From positions 62,001-126,000 of the forward strand of contig NZ_JAFCNB010000003.1 in assembly GCF_017896165.1 (NCBI RefSeq): DNA of 64,000 nt, read 5' to 3'. The number at the start of each line of letters is the position of its first letter. The first letter of the stretch is position 1. A program made the translations under genes and the position numbers. Below, piece after piece: positions 40,113-47,121 of this stretch. This stretch comes from Microbispora oryzae (GTDB lineage Bacteria > Actinomycetota > Actinomycetes > Streptosporangiales > Streptosporangiaceae). The notes below the pieces were generated by a model, which was not told the DNA's origin, ran no database searches, and saw only the letters and a list, made by a program, of their open reading frames with translations.

Positions 40113-41288
40113 GTGACGCTGCCCGAGGAATGGCCGTCGGTCGACGAGGCCGAGCTGCTCGACGGCGAGGTCGAGGTCGGGTACGAGGACGGCGACGACG
40201 AGCCGGATTACTTCGCCCGGGTCATGTACTACGTACTCGACTTCCCGGGCCTCGGCCGTGTCGGGAAAGACGCGTACGTGTGCCTCGTGCGCGGCCTCGG
40301 ATGGGGGCGGCGCCGACGCAAGATGACCCGTGAGCAGCTCGCCGCCGTCATGTCGATCAGTACTGACACGTTCGACCGCGGGGTCAAGGAACTCGTGAAA
40401 CACGGCCTCGTCGAGGTGAACCGTCGGCGCGACTCCAGTACGGGCAATTGGGCGACAAGTAGCTATCTGCTCAAAGACACCAAGAGTGCGCAAATGCGGG
40501 CGAGAATCGTCGAGCTTGAGCAAGCACTCGGCAAGCGGCAGCCCAAGACAGAGGCAAAACCACAGGTCAGCACCAGTCCGCAAAATGCGGCACGGACAGA
40601 GCCGGACAACTCGGGCGGCGACGAGGGGCACCGTTCCGCAGATTGCGGAATGGATGTGACCAGCGAAGACACCACATCGCCGCAGGTTGCGACCAGTCCG
40701 CAGAATGCGGAACCGCCGGGCCGCAATTTGCGGAACCGCCGTGCCGCAGATTGCGGACATAGAAGAGAGAACTCTCTAGAGAGAGAAGAACAGAGAGAAG
40801 AGAAAGACCTCGGGTTGCCCGCCGTAGGCGGGCCTACTCGCCGTACCGCGCGTGCGCGCGAGGCGCCTGCGGCGCAACCCGGAATCTCGATCCAGGCACA
40901 GACCCTGCTCGCCGAGCTGCGCCGCTACCGCGGTGCGCCCGGGTGGGCCCGGCAGCGGCACCTGCTGCCGATGGCTGCGCAGGCGCTCGACCGGTTCGGC
41001 CGCGACGCGGTCGTGAGGTACGCCGTCATGGTCGCCGCCGAGGAACGGTTCGAGCCGCACCAGCACATTCCCGAGTTCCGCGAGGCGCTGCGCCGCCTCG
41101 GCCGCGACGTGCAGCTCGGCGACGCCTGCGCCCTCGACGGGTTAGACCCGGCGGCCTGCCCCTGCGACTCGCCGACGTTCCCGCCGCCGGATCGCCCGTG
41201 GACGCAGGATGATCAAACCGATTGGGAACGCGTGCTCGAACGGCTCGGCGTCGCCGACGAGGACCTCGGCGCCGCGGCGGAAGGGTAA
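40113..41288 (+). CDS. Replication initiator with winged HTH and internal origin
   Basis: GTG at 40113 (GTGA overlap with a short leader ORF). 391 residues. Residues of about 70-130 are a replication-initiator-type winged HTH (KMTREQLAAVMSISTDTFDR, then KHGLVEVNRRRD). Residues of about 155-235 are a low-complexity linker with repeated words (STSPQNA, RSADCG, ATSPQNAE, RAADCG), because the DNA there carries six iterons, then a charged purine-encoded tract (SLEREEQREEKD). The C-terminal 130 residues form a second helical domain, probably the helicase- or primase-recruiting part. The layout matches lambda O, whose gene contains the origin. Confidence 0.7.
   Translation: MTLPEEWPSVDEAELLDGEVEVGYEDGDDEPDYFARVMYYVLDFPGLGRVGKDAYVCLVRGLGWGRRRRKMTREQLAAVMSISTDTFDRGVKELVKHGLVEVNRRRDSSTGNWATSSYLLKDTKSAQMRARIVELEQALGKRQPKTEAKPQVSTSPQNAARTEPDNSGGDEGHRSADCGMDVTSEDTTSPQVATSPQNAEPPGRNLRNRRAADCGHRRENSLEREEQREEKDLGLPAVGGPTRRTARAREAPAAQPGISIQAQTLLAELRRYRGAPGWARQRHLLPMAAQALDRFGRDAVVRYAVMVAAEERFEPHQHIPEFREALRRLGRDVQLGDACALDGLDPAACPCDSPTFPPPDRPWTQDDQTDWERVLERLGVADEDLGAAAEG
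40578..40809. repeat. Probable phage replication origin: six iterons plus purine-rich tract
   Basis: Six 13-bp units CCGCA-NNN-TGCGG start at 40578, 40636, 40680 (last base A), 40698, 40721 and 40744; the last three are spaced 23 bp apart. Spacers are AAA, GAT, GGT, GAA, ATT and GAT. Immediately after the last unit, 40757-40809 is almost entirely A and G on the top strand and much lower in GC than the rest, suited to unwinding. All lie inside the initiator gene. Confidence 0.7.
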
Positions 41289-41325
41289 AGCGAATGCAAA
41301 TCTACGCAGTAAAGGGGGTGGGGGC

Positions 41326-41730
41326 GTGATCCCGCTCGACCGCGAGCTCGCCCGCTGTGAGTGGCCTGACGGCGGCTGCGGGCGAAAGATCCTTTGGACG
41401 GTCACCGCGAGCGGCAAGCGGCAGCCCCTCGACGCGCGGCCCGATGCCGAGCGGGGGAGCGTGGCGGCGTACCGGGTCGATGCCCGGGTGTGGTCGTCGC
41501 GATCGCTGCTCGGCGCGGGGGCCCTCGGCCCGGCGCCGCACGAGCATGTGTACCGGCCACATGCCGAAACGTGCCCGCGACTGCACCAACCTCAGCCGCC
41601 CGCGGCCGCGCCCGCCGCGGCGCCGGCGGGGCCGGCCGAGATCCCGGGCCTGCTGCCGGATGCGCAGGTACTTGATCTGCGCGAGGCCAGGGCCCGCCGC
41701 GGCCGCGGCCGATCGGCACAACGCACGTAG
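41326..41730 (+). CDS. Hypothetical Cys/His early protein
   Basis: GTG at 41326 follows AAAGGGGGTGGG; an 11-codon ORF (41294-41329) ends over this start. 134 residues. CEWPDGGCGRKILWTVTASGKRQPLDARP, then PAPHEHVYRPHAETCPRLH: the Cys and His positions suit a zinc-binding fold common in actinophage early proteins. The rest is Ala/Pro-rich, ending LDLREARARRGRGRSAQRT. Function unknown. Confidence 0.55.
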   Translation: MIPLDRELARCEWPDGGCGRKILWTVTASGKRQPLDARPDAERGSVAAYRVDARVWSSRSLLGAGALGPAPHEHVYRPHAETCPRLHQPQPPAAAPAAAPAGPAEIPGLLPDAQVLDLREARARRGRGRSAQRT

Positions 41731-41799
41731 GGGCACGCTCGGCGCGTCGAGGCCCGTTTCTGCCCGTTTGGGTGGGGCGGGCCTTTACTTTTCCTTGCC

Positions 41800-42000
41800 A
41801 TGAGTGAGTACCTGATCGTCCCCCCGCGGTACCGGCGGGCCGCGGGGATCGGGTGCCTGCTGCTCGGGCACTTTTGGATGGAGACCCGCCCGGGTCGTCA
41901 CCGCCGGCCGTTGCTGCGGTGTTGGTACTGCGGTCGGATGGCGCCGCCGCGGTGGTGGCGGCGGCCGTACGAGGCGGGCCGGTATTTGAGCCGCCGATAG
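41800..42000 (+). CDS. Small basic CxxC protein near the right end
   Basis: ATG at 41800; no ribosome binding site, but TACTTT (41786-41791) lies eight bases upstream, so the gene may be leaderless. 66 residues: hydrophobic centre (AAGIGCLLLGHFWMET), then LLRCWYCGRMAPPRWWRRPYEAG. The CWYCG pair and basic aromatic tail suggest a nucleic-acid-binding knuckle. Last recognisable phage gene. Confidence 0.5.
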   Translation: MSEYLIVPPRYRRAAGIGCLLLGHFWMETRPGRHRRPLLRCWYCGRMAPPRWWRRPYEAGRYLSRR

Positions 42001-42038
42001 GTGCGTGCGCATCTAAACCTCGAGGTGTAGGGGTCCCA

Positions 42039-42082
42039 GGTCGCGACCCGGTAACGACATCTGATTCGTACCGGTCGCGACC
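42039..42082. repeat. Inverted repeat near the right prophage border
   Basis: GGTCGCGACCCGGTA (42039-42053) is the near-perfect inverse of TACCGGTCGCGACC (42069-42082), separated by 15 bases. It could be a terminator that insulates the host genes or an arm-type integrase site. It lies about 90 bases before host similarity begins. Confidence 0.5.
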
Positions 42083-42169
42083 TTTGTGTATCCGGGCCTG
42101 CCTTTACGCGCGCTTTGTATACCCCCCTGCCGTCGACCGGCGAGAGACCCCCTATATGCACCCGTCACT

Positions 42170-42451
42170 ATGAGGAGCCTCATGTTCACCGCCGACCCGG
42201 GCATCGCCGAGATCGCCCTGCTCATCGAGGATCGCTGGCAGGGGCGGGGGATCGGCACGGCGATGGTCCGCATGCTCCTGGGCCAGGCGAGAGACCTGGG
42301 CTTCGCCGAGGTGCGGGCCACGCTGCTCTTCGACAACATGCGGATGCGCAGGTTGCTGGGCTCCATGGGCGCCACGCTGACCCACAGCGAGGACCCCGGC
42401 GTGATGGAGGCCAGGATCGCCGTGGGCGTGATGACGGCGGCCGCCGGCTGA
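42170..42451 (+). pseudogene. 3' fragment of a host ACT-GNAT gene at the prophage border
   Basis: Translation from 42170 gives 93 residues, of which about 80 (DPGIAEIALLIED, RWQGRGIGTAMVRMLL, GFAEVRATLLFDNMRMRRLL, DPGVMEARIAVGV) align without gaps to the last part of the intact prophage gene at 17979-19013; by eye about two thirds are identical. The ACT domain and the first half of GNAT are missing, and sequence just left of 42170 is not similar. This is what insertion into an ACT-GNAT gene would leave. The 5' part should flank the left end of the element. Confidence 0.7.
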
Positions 42452-42584
42452 CGACTCCCCAAATCCACCGTTCCGGCCCGGCGGCGGTCAGGGTCGCCTG
42501 GCCGGAACGGTTGAGCGTGGCTGACAGGTGACGGACGGGCGCGGCCACCTGGACGCGGCGCGAACGGGCGGGTAGAGCTGGACT

Positions 42585-43517
42585 GTGGATCTGGACGAGG
42601 CGGCCGACCGCCTCTACGGCCTGCCGCCCGACGAGTTCACCGCGGCCCGGGACACCCTCGCGAAGCAGGCGAGGGAGGCGGGCGACGCGCGGCTGTCGAC
42701 GGAGATCCGCGCGCTGCGGCGGCCCACGGTCGCCGCCTGGGCGGTCAACCAGGCCTGCCGCCGGCGGCGCGGCGAGCTGGACGAGCTGCTCGACCTCGGC
42801 CGGCGGCTGCGAGAGGCGTGGCGATCCCAGAACGCCGAGGCCCTGTCCGAGCTGAGCCGCGAGCGGTCGGCCGCGGTCGCGCGCGTCGCCCGCGCCGTCC
42901 GGGAGGACGCCGCGTCGTCCGGCCGCCCGCTGGGGGCGAGCGCGGCGACGGAGATCGAACGGACGCTCGACGCCGCCGTGGTGGACGAGGACGCGGCCGA
43001 GCGCGTGCGCCGCGGGCGGCTCGTCCACGGACTCACCTACAGCGGGTTCACCCCGGCACCCGTCGTGCGGGGCCCGGCGTCCCGCCGGGAGAAACCTGAG
43101 AAACCTGAGAAAACCGAGAAAACCGAGAAAACCGAGAAGACAGAGAAGCCGGAGAGGCCCGCTCGGGGGAAGCCCGCCCAGGATGAGGCCGAACGGCGGC
43201 GGGCCGCGCGCGATCGCGCGATCGCGGAGCTGGAGCGGGCCGTGGAGGAGGCGGAGTGGACCGCCGCCGAAGCGGAGGAGGGGCACGCCGCGTGGGCGGC
43301 CGAGCTGGCGGAGGCGGCCGGGGAACGCGACCGGCGGGCGGCGAAGGTCGACGAGCTGTCGGAGCGGCTCAGCCGGGCCAGGGACAAGCTGGCGGGCGCC
43401 GAACACCGGCTGAGCGTCGCCCGCCGCGAGGAGGGCGGCAGCCGCCGGGCGGCCGAGAAGGCGCGCCGGGAGGCCGCCCGCGCCGCCGAGCGCCGGGACG
43501 CGGCCGCCCGGGAGTGA
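42585..43517 (+). CDS. Coiled-coil protein with EK repeat
   Basis: GTG at 42585. 310 residues. The N-terminal half (residues of about 1-150) is a helical domain starting LDEAADRLYGLPPDEFTAARD with RPTVAAWAVNQACRR, a hypothetical-protein family of actinomycetes. A short repetitive linker of Lys-Thr/Pro-Glu units (about 167-185), encoded by a 9-bp DNA repeat near 43090-43140, joins it to a C-terminal coiled coil very rich in Glu, Arg and Ala. Function unknown. First intact host gene after the prophage, convergent with pgl. Confidence 0.6.
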   Translation: MDLDEAADRLYGLPPDEFTAARDTLAKQAREAGDARLSTEIRALRRPTVAAWAVNQACRRRRGELDELLDLGRRLREAWRSQNAEALSELSRERSAAVARVARAVREDAASSGRPLGASAATEIERTLDAAVVDEDAAERVRRGRLVHGLTYSGFTPAPVVRGPASRREKPEKPEKTEKTEKTEKTEKPERPARGKPAQDEAERRRAARDRAIAELERAVEEAEWTAAEAEEGHAAWAAELAEAAGERDRRAAKVDELSERLSRARDKLAGAEHRLSVARREEGGSRRAAEKARREAARAAERRDAAARE

Positions 43518-43588
43518 ACCCACCGGGAGTGAGACCCCGGAAGCGAGCGCCTGAAAGTGGGGTCCCCGGCAGCGCGCGGCCGGGAGTG

Positions 43589-43612
43589 GGGCGCCCCGCG
43601 AGCGAGGCGCCC
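43589..43612. terminator. Hairpin between convergent genes
   Basis: GGGCGCC (43589-43595) pairs with GGCGCCC (43606-43612), ten-base loop, between the stop codons of the coiled-coil gene and pgl. Modest strength; able to act in both directions. Confidence 0.4.
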
Positions 43613-43628
43613 ATCTCCTCAGGGACCC

Positions 43629-44405
43629 TCAGGGAGAGGCCATGCGCCCCATCGTCGCCGGGATCTTCGCGGCGGCGGCCCGGTCGAGCAGGAACAGCGT
43701 CCGCTGCCGTCCCCGGGCGCCCGCCGCGGGCACCTGGAACGGCCCAGCCTCCGCGAGCGCGAGGTGGACGGCCTGGGCCTTCTCCGCCCCGGCGGCGACG
43801 ACCCAGATCTCCCTGGCGGCCCGCAGGGCCGGGAAGGTCAGCGACAGCCGGGTGGGCGGCGGCTTGGGCGAGCCGTGCACGGCCACCACCGTGCGCTCCT
43901 CCTCGTACAACGCCGGCTGACCGGGGAACAGTGAGGCCACGTGGCCGTCCGGTCCCATGCCGAGCAGGAGCACGTCGAACGACGGCACCGGGCCGTGATC
44001 CTCGGGCCGGGCGGCCCGGGCCAGCTCGGCGGCGTAGCCCTCGGCGGCCTGTTCGGCCGTGAGGCCCGAGTCCGGGCCCGGCATGACGTGCACCCGCGAC
44101 GGATCCACGTCGACCTTGTCGAGCAGGGCCAGCCGGGCGCCGGTCTCGTTGCGCTCCGGGTCGCCGGTCGGCAGGAACCGCTCGTCGCCCCACCAGATGT
44201 CGAGCGCCCGCCAGTCGATCGCGTCGTGGGCGGGCGTCCCGGCGAGCGCGGCGAGCGTGGCGATGCCGACCGTGCCGCCCGTCAGCACCAGGTGGGCGGA
44301 GCCCCGCGCCGCCTGGGTGTCGACGAGGCGGGTGATCAGCCGGGCGGCCACCGCCTGGGCGAGCAGGTCGGCGTCGCGGTGGACGATGACGGTCGGGACG
44401 CTCAC
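43629..44405 (-). CDS. pgl: 6-phosphogluconolactonase
   Basis: GTG at 44405 on the reverse strand overlaps the opcA stop by four bases, which fixes the start. 258 residues, normal for DevB-type enzymes. It hydrolyses 6-phosphogluconolactone in the cytosol, the second step of the oxidative pentose phosphate pathway. Diagnostic text: HLVLTGGTVGIATLAAL, IDWRALDIWWGDERFLP, and FDVLLLGMGPDGHVASLFPG, the catalytic and phosphate-binding loop. Last gene of the tkt-tal-pgi-zwf-opcA-pgl operon. Confidence 0.92.
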   Translation of the reverse strand: MSVPTVIVHRDADLLAQAVAARLITRLVDTQAARGSAHLVLTGGTVGIATLAALAGTPAHDAIDWRALDIWWGDERFLPTGDPERNETGARLALLDKVDVDPSRVHVMPGPDSGLTAEQAAEGYAAELARAARPEDHGPVPSFDVLLLGMGPDGHVASLFPGQPALYEEERTVVAVHGSPKPPPTRLSLTFPALRAAREIWVVAAGAEKAQAVHLALAEAGPFQVPAAGARGRQRTLFLLDRAAAAKIPATMGRMASP

Positions 44406-45325
44406 CGTCCCTCCCGTCCGGAGATCGCGGCCAGGCGGCGGATCGACGTGCCGTACACCTCGTCGGGGTCGAGCCTGCGCAGCTCCTCGGCGAGCAGCTC
44501 CGAGGTGGGCCGGCGGGCCAGGGCGACCCGGCGGTCGGGCTGGCCGGGCCGCGACAGCGTGGCGAGCCGCGCGTCGGTCCTGCTGACCACCAGCTCCCCG
44601 CCGTCCTTGAGCCGCAGCCGCACCCGGGTCAGGCCGGGACCGCCCGACTCCGCCACGTCGATCGGCGCGTCCAGCCGGTCGCTGAGCCAGGCCGCCAGGA
44701 GCGGCCCGCTCGGGTTGCCCGACGCGCCCTCGACGACGCCTCCCTCGACCTGTCCGACGGGCAGGTCGAAGGCGGCGGCCAGAAGGCTGCGCCACGGGGT
44801 GAGGCGGGTCCAGGCCATGTCCGTGTCGCCGGGGACGTACGACTCGGCCCTGCTCCGGATGGCCGCGATGCCGTCGCTCGCGGCCTTGGCGTCGGTGATC
44901 CGGCGGCCGGCGAGGGCCCCGATCGGGTCCTTGGCGGGCAGCGCCGGCGCCTCGCCGGGCCACCACGCCACCACCGGCGTGTCGGTCAGCAACAGCGGCC
45001 TGATTACGGAGTCGGCGTGCCCGGTGAGCTCGCCGTACAGGCGGAGCAGCACGACCTCGCCGGGCGAGGACTCGCCGACCCGGACCTCCGCGTCGAGCCG
45101 GTCGCCCTCCGCGGAGTCCCGCTTGATCACGACGAGTATGCGCGAGGGGTGCTCGCGGGCCGCGTCGGTCGCCGCGCGCAGCGCGTCGTACTGGCCCGCC
45201 TCGTCCACCACTGTCACCAGCGTGAGCACCATGCCGACGGCCGGCGCGCCCATCTGGTGGCGGAGCCTGGTGAGCGTCGAGGAGATCTTCGACGCCGTCG
45301 TCTCGGTCAGGTTGAAGGTCGTCAC
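44402..45325 (-). CDS. opcA: OpcA, glucose-6-phosphate dehydrogenase assembly protein
   Basis: GTG at 45325. 307 residues, typical length. OpcA is needed for assembly or redox activation of glucose-6-phosphate dehydrogenase in cyanobacteria and actinomycetes. Recognisable text: MTTFNLTETTASKISSTL, GMVLTLVTVVDEAG, HPSRILVVI, LLTDTPVVAWWPGEAP. It lies directly after zwf (34 bases) and before pgl (overlap), the conserved actinomycete order. Confidence 0.92.
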   Translation of the reverse strand: MTTFNLTETTASKISSTLTRLRHQMGAPAVGMVLTLVTVVDEAGQYDALRAATDAAREHPSRILVVIKRDSAEGDRLDAEVRVGESSPGEVVLLRLYGELTGHADSVIRPLLLTDTPVVAWWPGEAPALPAKDPIGALAGRRITDAKAASDGIAAIRSRAESYVPGDTDMAWTRLTPWRSLLAAAFDLPVGQVEGGVVEGASGNPSGPLLAAWLSDRLDAPIDVAESGGPGLTRVRLRLKDGGELVVSRTDARLATLSRPGQPDRRVALARRPTSELLAEELRRLDPDEVYGTSIRRLAAISGREGR

Positions 45326-45359
45326 CGGGTCCTCCGCTCGATCAGCGCCCGCGGCCCGT

Positions 45360-47075
45360 TCACAGCCGCCTCCAGGCGCGCCCGTCCCTGGCCAGCATCT
45401 CGTCGGCCGAGGCCGGTCCCCAGGTGCCCGACGCGTAGCCCTCCGGCTTGCCGTTGGACGCCCAGAACTCCTCGACCGGGTCGAGGATCGTCCACGACAG
45501 CTCCACCTCCCGCTGGTGCGGGAAGAGCGGCGGGTCTCCGATGAGCACGTCGAGGAGCAGCCGCTCGTACGCCTCGGGGGACGACTCCATGAAGGACTCC
45601 CCGTAGGCGAAGTCCATGTTGACGTCCCTGACCTCCATGGCGCTGCCGGGCACCTTGGAGCCGAAGCGGACGGTGATGCCCTCGTCCGGCTGGACCCGGA
45701 TCACCAGGGCGTTCTGCCCGAGGATCTCGGTGTCGTCCGTGCTGAACGGCAGGTGCGGCGCCCGCTGGAAGACGATCGCCACCTCCGTCATCCGGCGGCT
45801 GAGCCGCTTGCCGGTGCGCAGGTAGAACGGCACGCCCGCCCAGCGGCGGTTGGCCACCTCCAGCCGCACGGCCGCGTACGTCTCGGTGGCGGAGTCGGGT
45901 GAGATGCCCTGCTCCTCCAGGTAGCCGACCACCGGCTCTCCGCCCTGCCAGCCGCCCAGATACTGCCCGCGGGCGGTCCCGGTGGCCAGGTCGGCGGGCA
46001 GCCGGACCGCCCGCAGCACCTTCTCCTTCTCACGCCGCAGCGCGTCGGCGTCGAAGGACGTGGGATCCTCCATCGCGACCAGGGCGAGCAGCTGGAGCAG
46101 GTGGTTCTGGATCACGTCGCGGGCGGCGCCGATGCCGTCGTAGTAGCCGGCCCGGCCGCCGACGCCGATGTCCTCGGCCATCGTGATCTGCACGTGGTCG
46201 ACGTACCCGCGGTTCCAGATCGGCTCGTAGAGGGTGTTGGCGAAGCGCAGCGCCAGGATGTTCTGGACGGTCTCCTTGCCGAGGTAGTGGTCGATCCGGA
46301 AGACCGACTTCTCGGGGAAGACCGCGCTGGTGATCGCGTTCAGCTCGCGCGCGCTCTTGAGGTCGTGCCCGAACGGCTTCTCGATGACCACCCGGCGCCA
46401 GGAGCCGTCGGGGGCCTGGGCGAGGCCGGTCCGCTTGAGCTGCTCGATGACCGTCGGGAAGAACTTCGGCGGCACGGCCAGGTAGAACGCGTAGTTGCCG
46501 CCGGTGCCCCGGGTCTCGTCGATCTCCTTGAGCATCATCGACAGCACGTCGAAGGCGCCGTCGTCGTGGAACTCGCCGGGGCAGAAGTGGATGCCCTCGC
46601 TGAGCTGCTTCCAGACCTCCTCGCGGAACGGCGTCCGCGCGTGCTCCTTCACGGCCTCGTACGTGACCTGGGCGAAGTCCTCGTGCGCCCAGTCGCGGCG
46701 GGCGAAACCGACGAGCGAGAAGCCCGGCGGCAGCAGGCCGCGGTTGCCCAGGTCGTAGATGGCGGGAAGCAGCTTGCGCTTCGCCAGGTCGCCCGTCACG
46801 CCGAACAGCACGAGCACGCACGGCCCCGCCACCCGGGGCAGCCGCTTGTCGCGCGGGTCGCGCAGCGGGTTCGCCGCGACCAGCTGTTCCGTCGTGGCGG
46901 CCGTGGCCGCCTGGGCGGCGGCCAGGATCGCGGTCTCGACGCTCACGTCGGCGCCGATCTCCGCGTTGGTCTCAGCGTTGATCCCGGTGCCGGTCTCGGT
47001 GCCGGTCCCGGTCTCCGGCGCGCCGGCGGTCTCGCCCGGCGTCGCCCCCGTCCCCGGAGCCTGTTGCTCTGTCAT
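45360..47075 (-). CDS. zwf: Glucose-6-phosphate 1-dehydrogenase, with an N-terminal extension
   Basis: ATG at 47075 is preceded by GGGAGGACAC. 571 residues, about 60 more than usual. The extra N-terminus (about 1-65) is a Thr/Gly/Glu-rich tail with TGTGTETGTG-type repeats, probably disordered. Then VLFGVTGDLAKRKLLPAIYDL is the NADP-binding GxxGDLA segment, and RIDHYLGKE holds the catalytic His. It oxidises glucose 6-phosphate to 6-phosphogluconolactone. Third gene from the end of the operon. A shorter version may start at an internal GTG, so the extension should be checked. Confidence 0.92.
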   Translation of the reverse strand: MTEQQAPGTGATPGETAGAPETGTGTETGTGINAETNAEIGADVSVETAILAAAQAATAATTEQLVAANPLRDPRDKRLPRVAGPCVLVLFGVTGDLAKRKLLPAIYDLGNRGLLPPGFSLVGFARRDWAHEDFAQVTYEAVKEHARTPFREEVWKQLSEGIHFCPGEFHDDGAFDVLSMMLKEIDETRGTGGNYAFYLAVPPKFFPTVIEQLKRTGLAQAPDGSWRRVVIEKPFGHDLKSARELNAITSAVFPEKSVFRIDHYLGKETVQNILALRFANTLYEPIWNRGYVDHVQITMAEDIGVGGRAGYYDGIGAARDVIQNHLLQLLALVAMEDPTSFDADALRREKEKVLRAVRLPADLATGTARGQYLGGWQGGEPVVGYLEEQGISPDSATETYAAVRLEVANRRWAGVPFYLRTGKRLSRRMTEVAIVFQRAPHLPFSTDDTEILGQNALVIRVQPDEGITVRFGSKVPGSAMEVRDVNMDFAYGESFMESSPEAYERLLLDVLIGDPPLFPHQREVELSWTILDPVEEFWASNGKPEGYASGTWGPASADEMLARDGRAWRRL

Positions 47076-47121
47076 GTGTCCTCCCTGCCGGCGGGCCCGT
47101 CCCCAGTAACGCATCGCATGG

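Larger units (their letters stand above)
1..42169. mobile_element. Right part of an integrated siphovirus prophage
   Basis: Nearly every gene reads rightward in the usual tailed-phage order: portal, MuF/protease, capsid, connectors, tail chaperones, tape measure, minor tail proteins, endolysin, holin, recombination ATPase, replication initiator. The left end lies outside the window. The right end is placed just before 42170, where coding sequence similar to the 3' part of a host ACT-GNAT gene begins and is followed by conserved chromosomal genes. No terminase, integrase, excisionase or immunity repressor was recognised here, so they should lie to the left if the element is a complete temperate phage. 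The exact attR crossover cannot be fixed without attL. Confidence 0.9.

Noticed and set aside
42000-42170. tRNA gene as the attachment site
   Set aside because: I looked for a cloverleaf or a T-loop word on both strands and saw none; the host similarity is to a protein gene.
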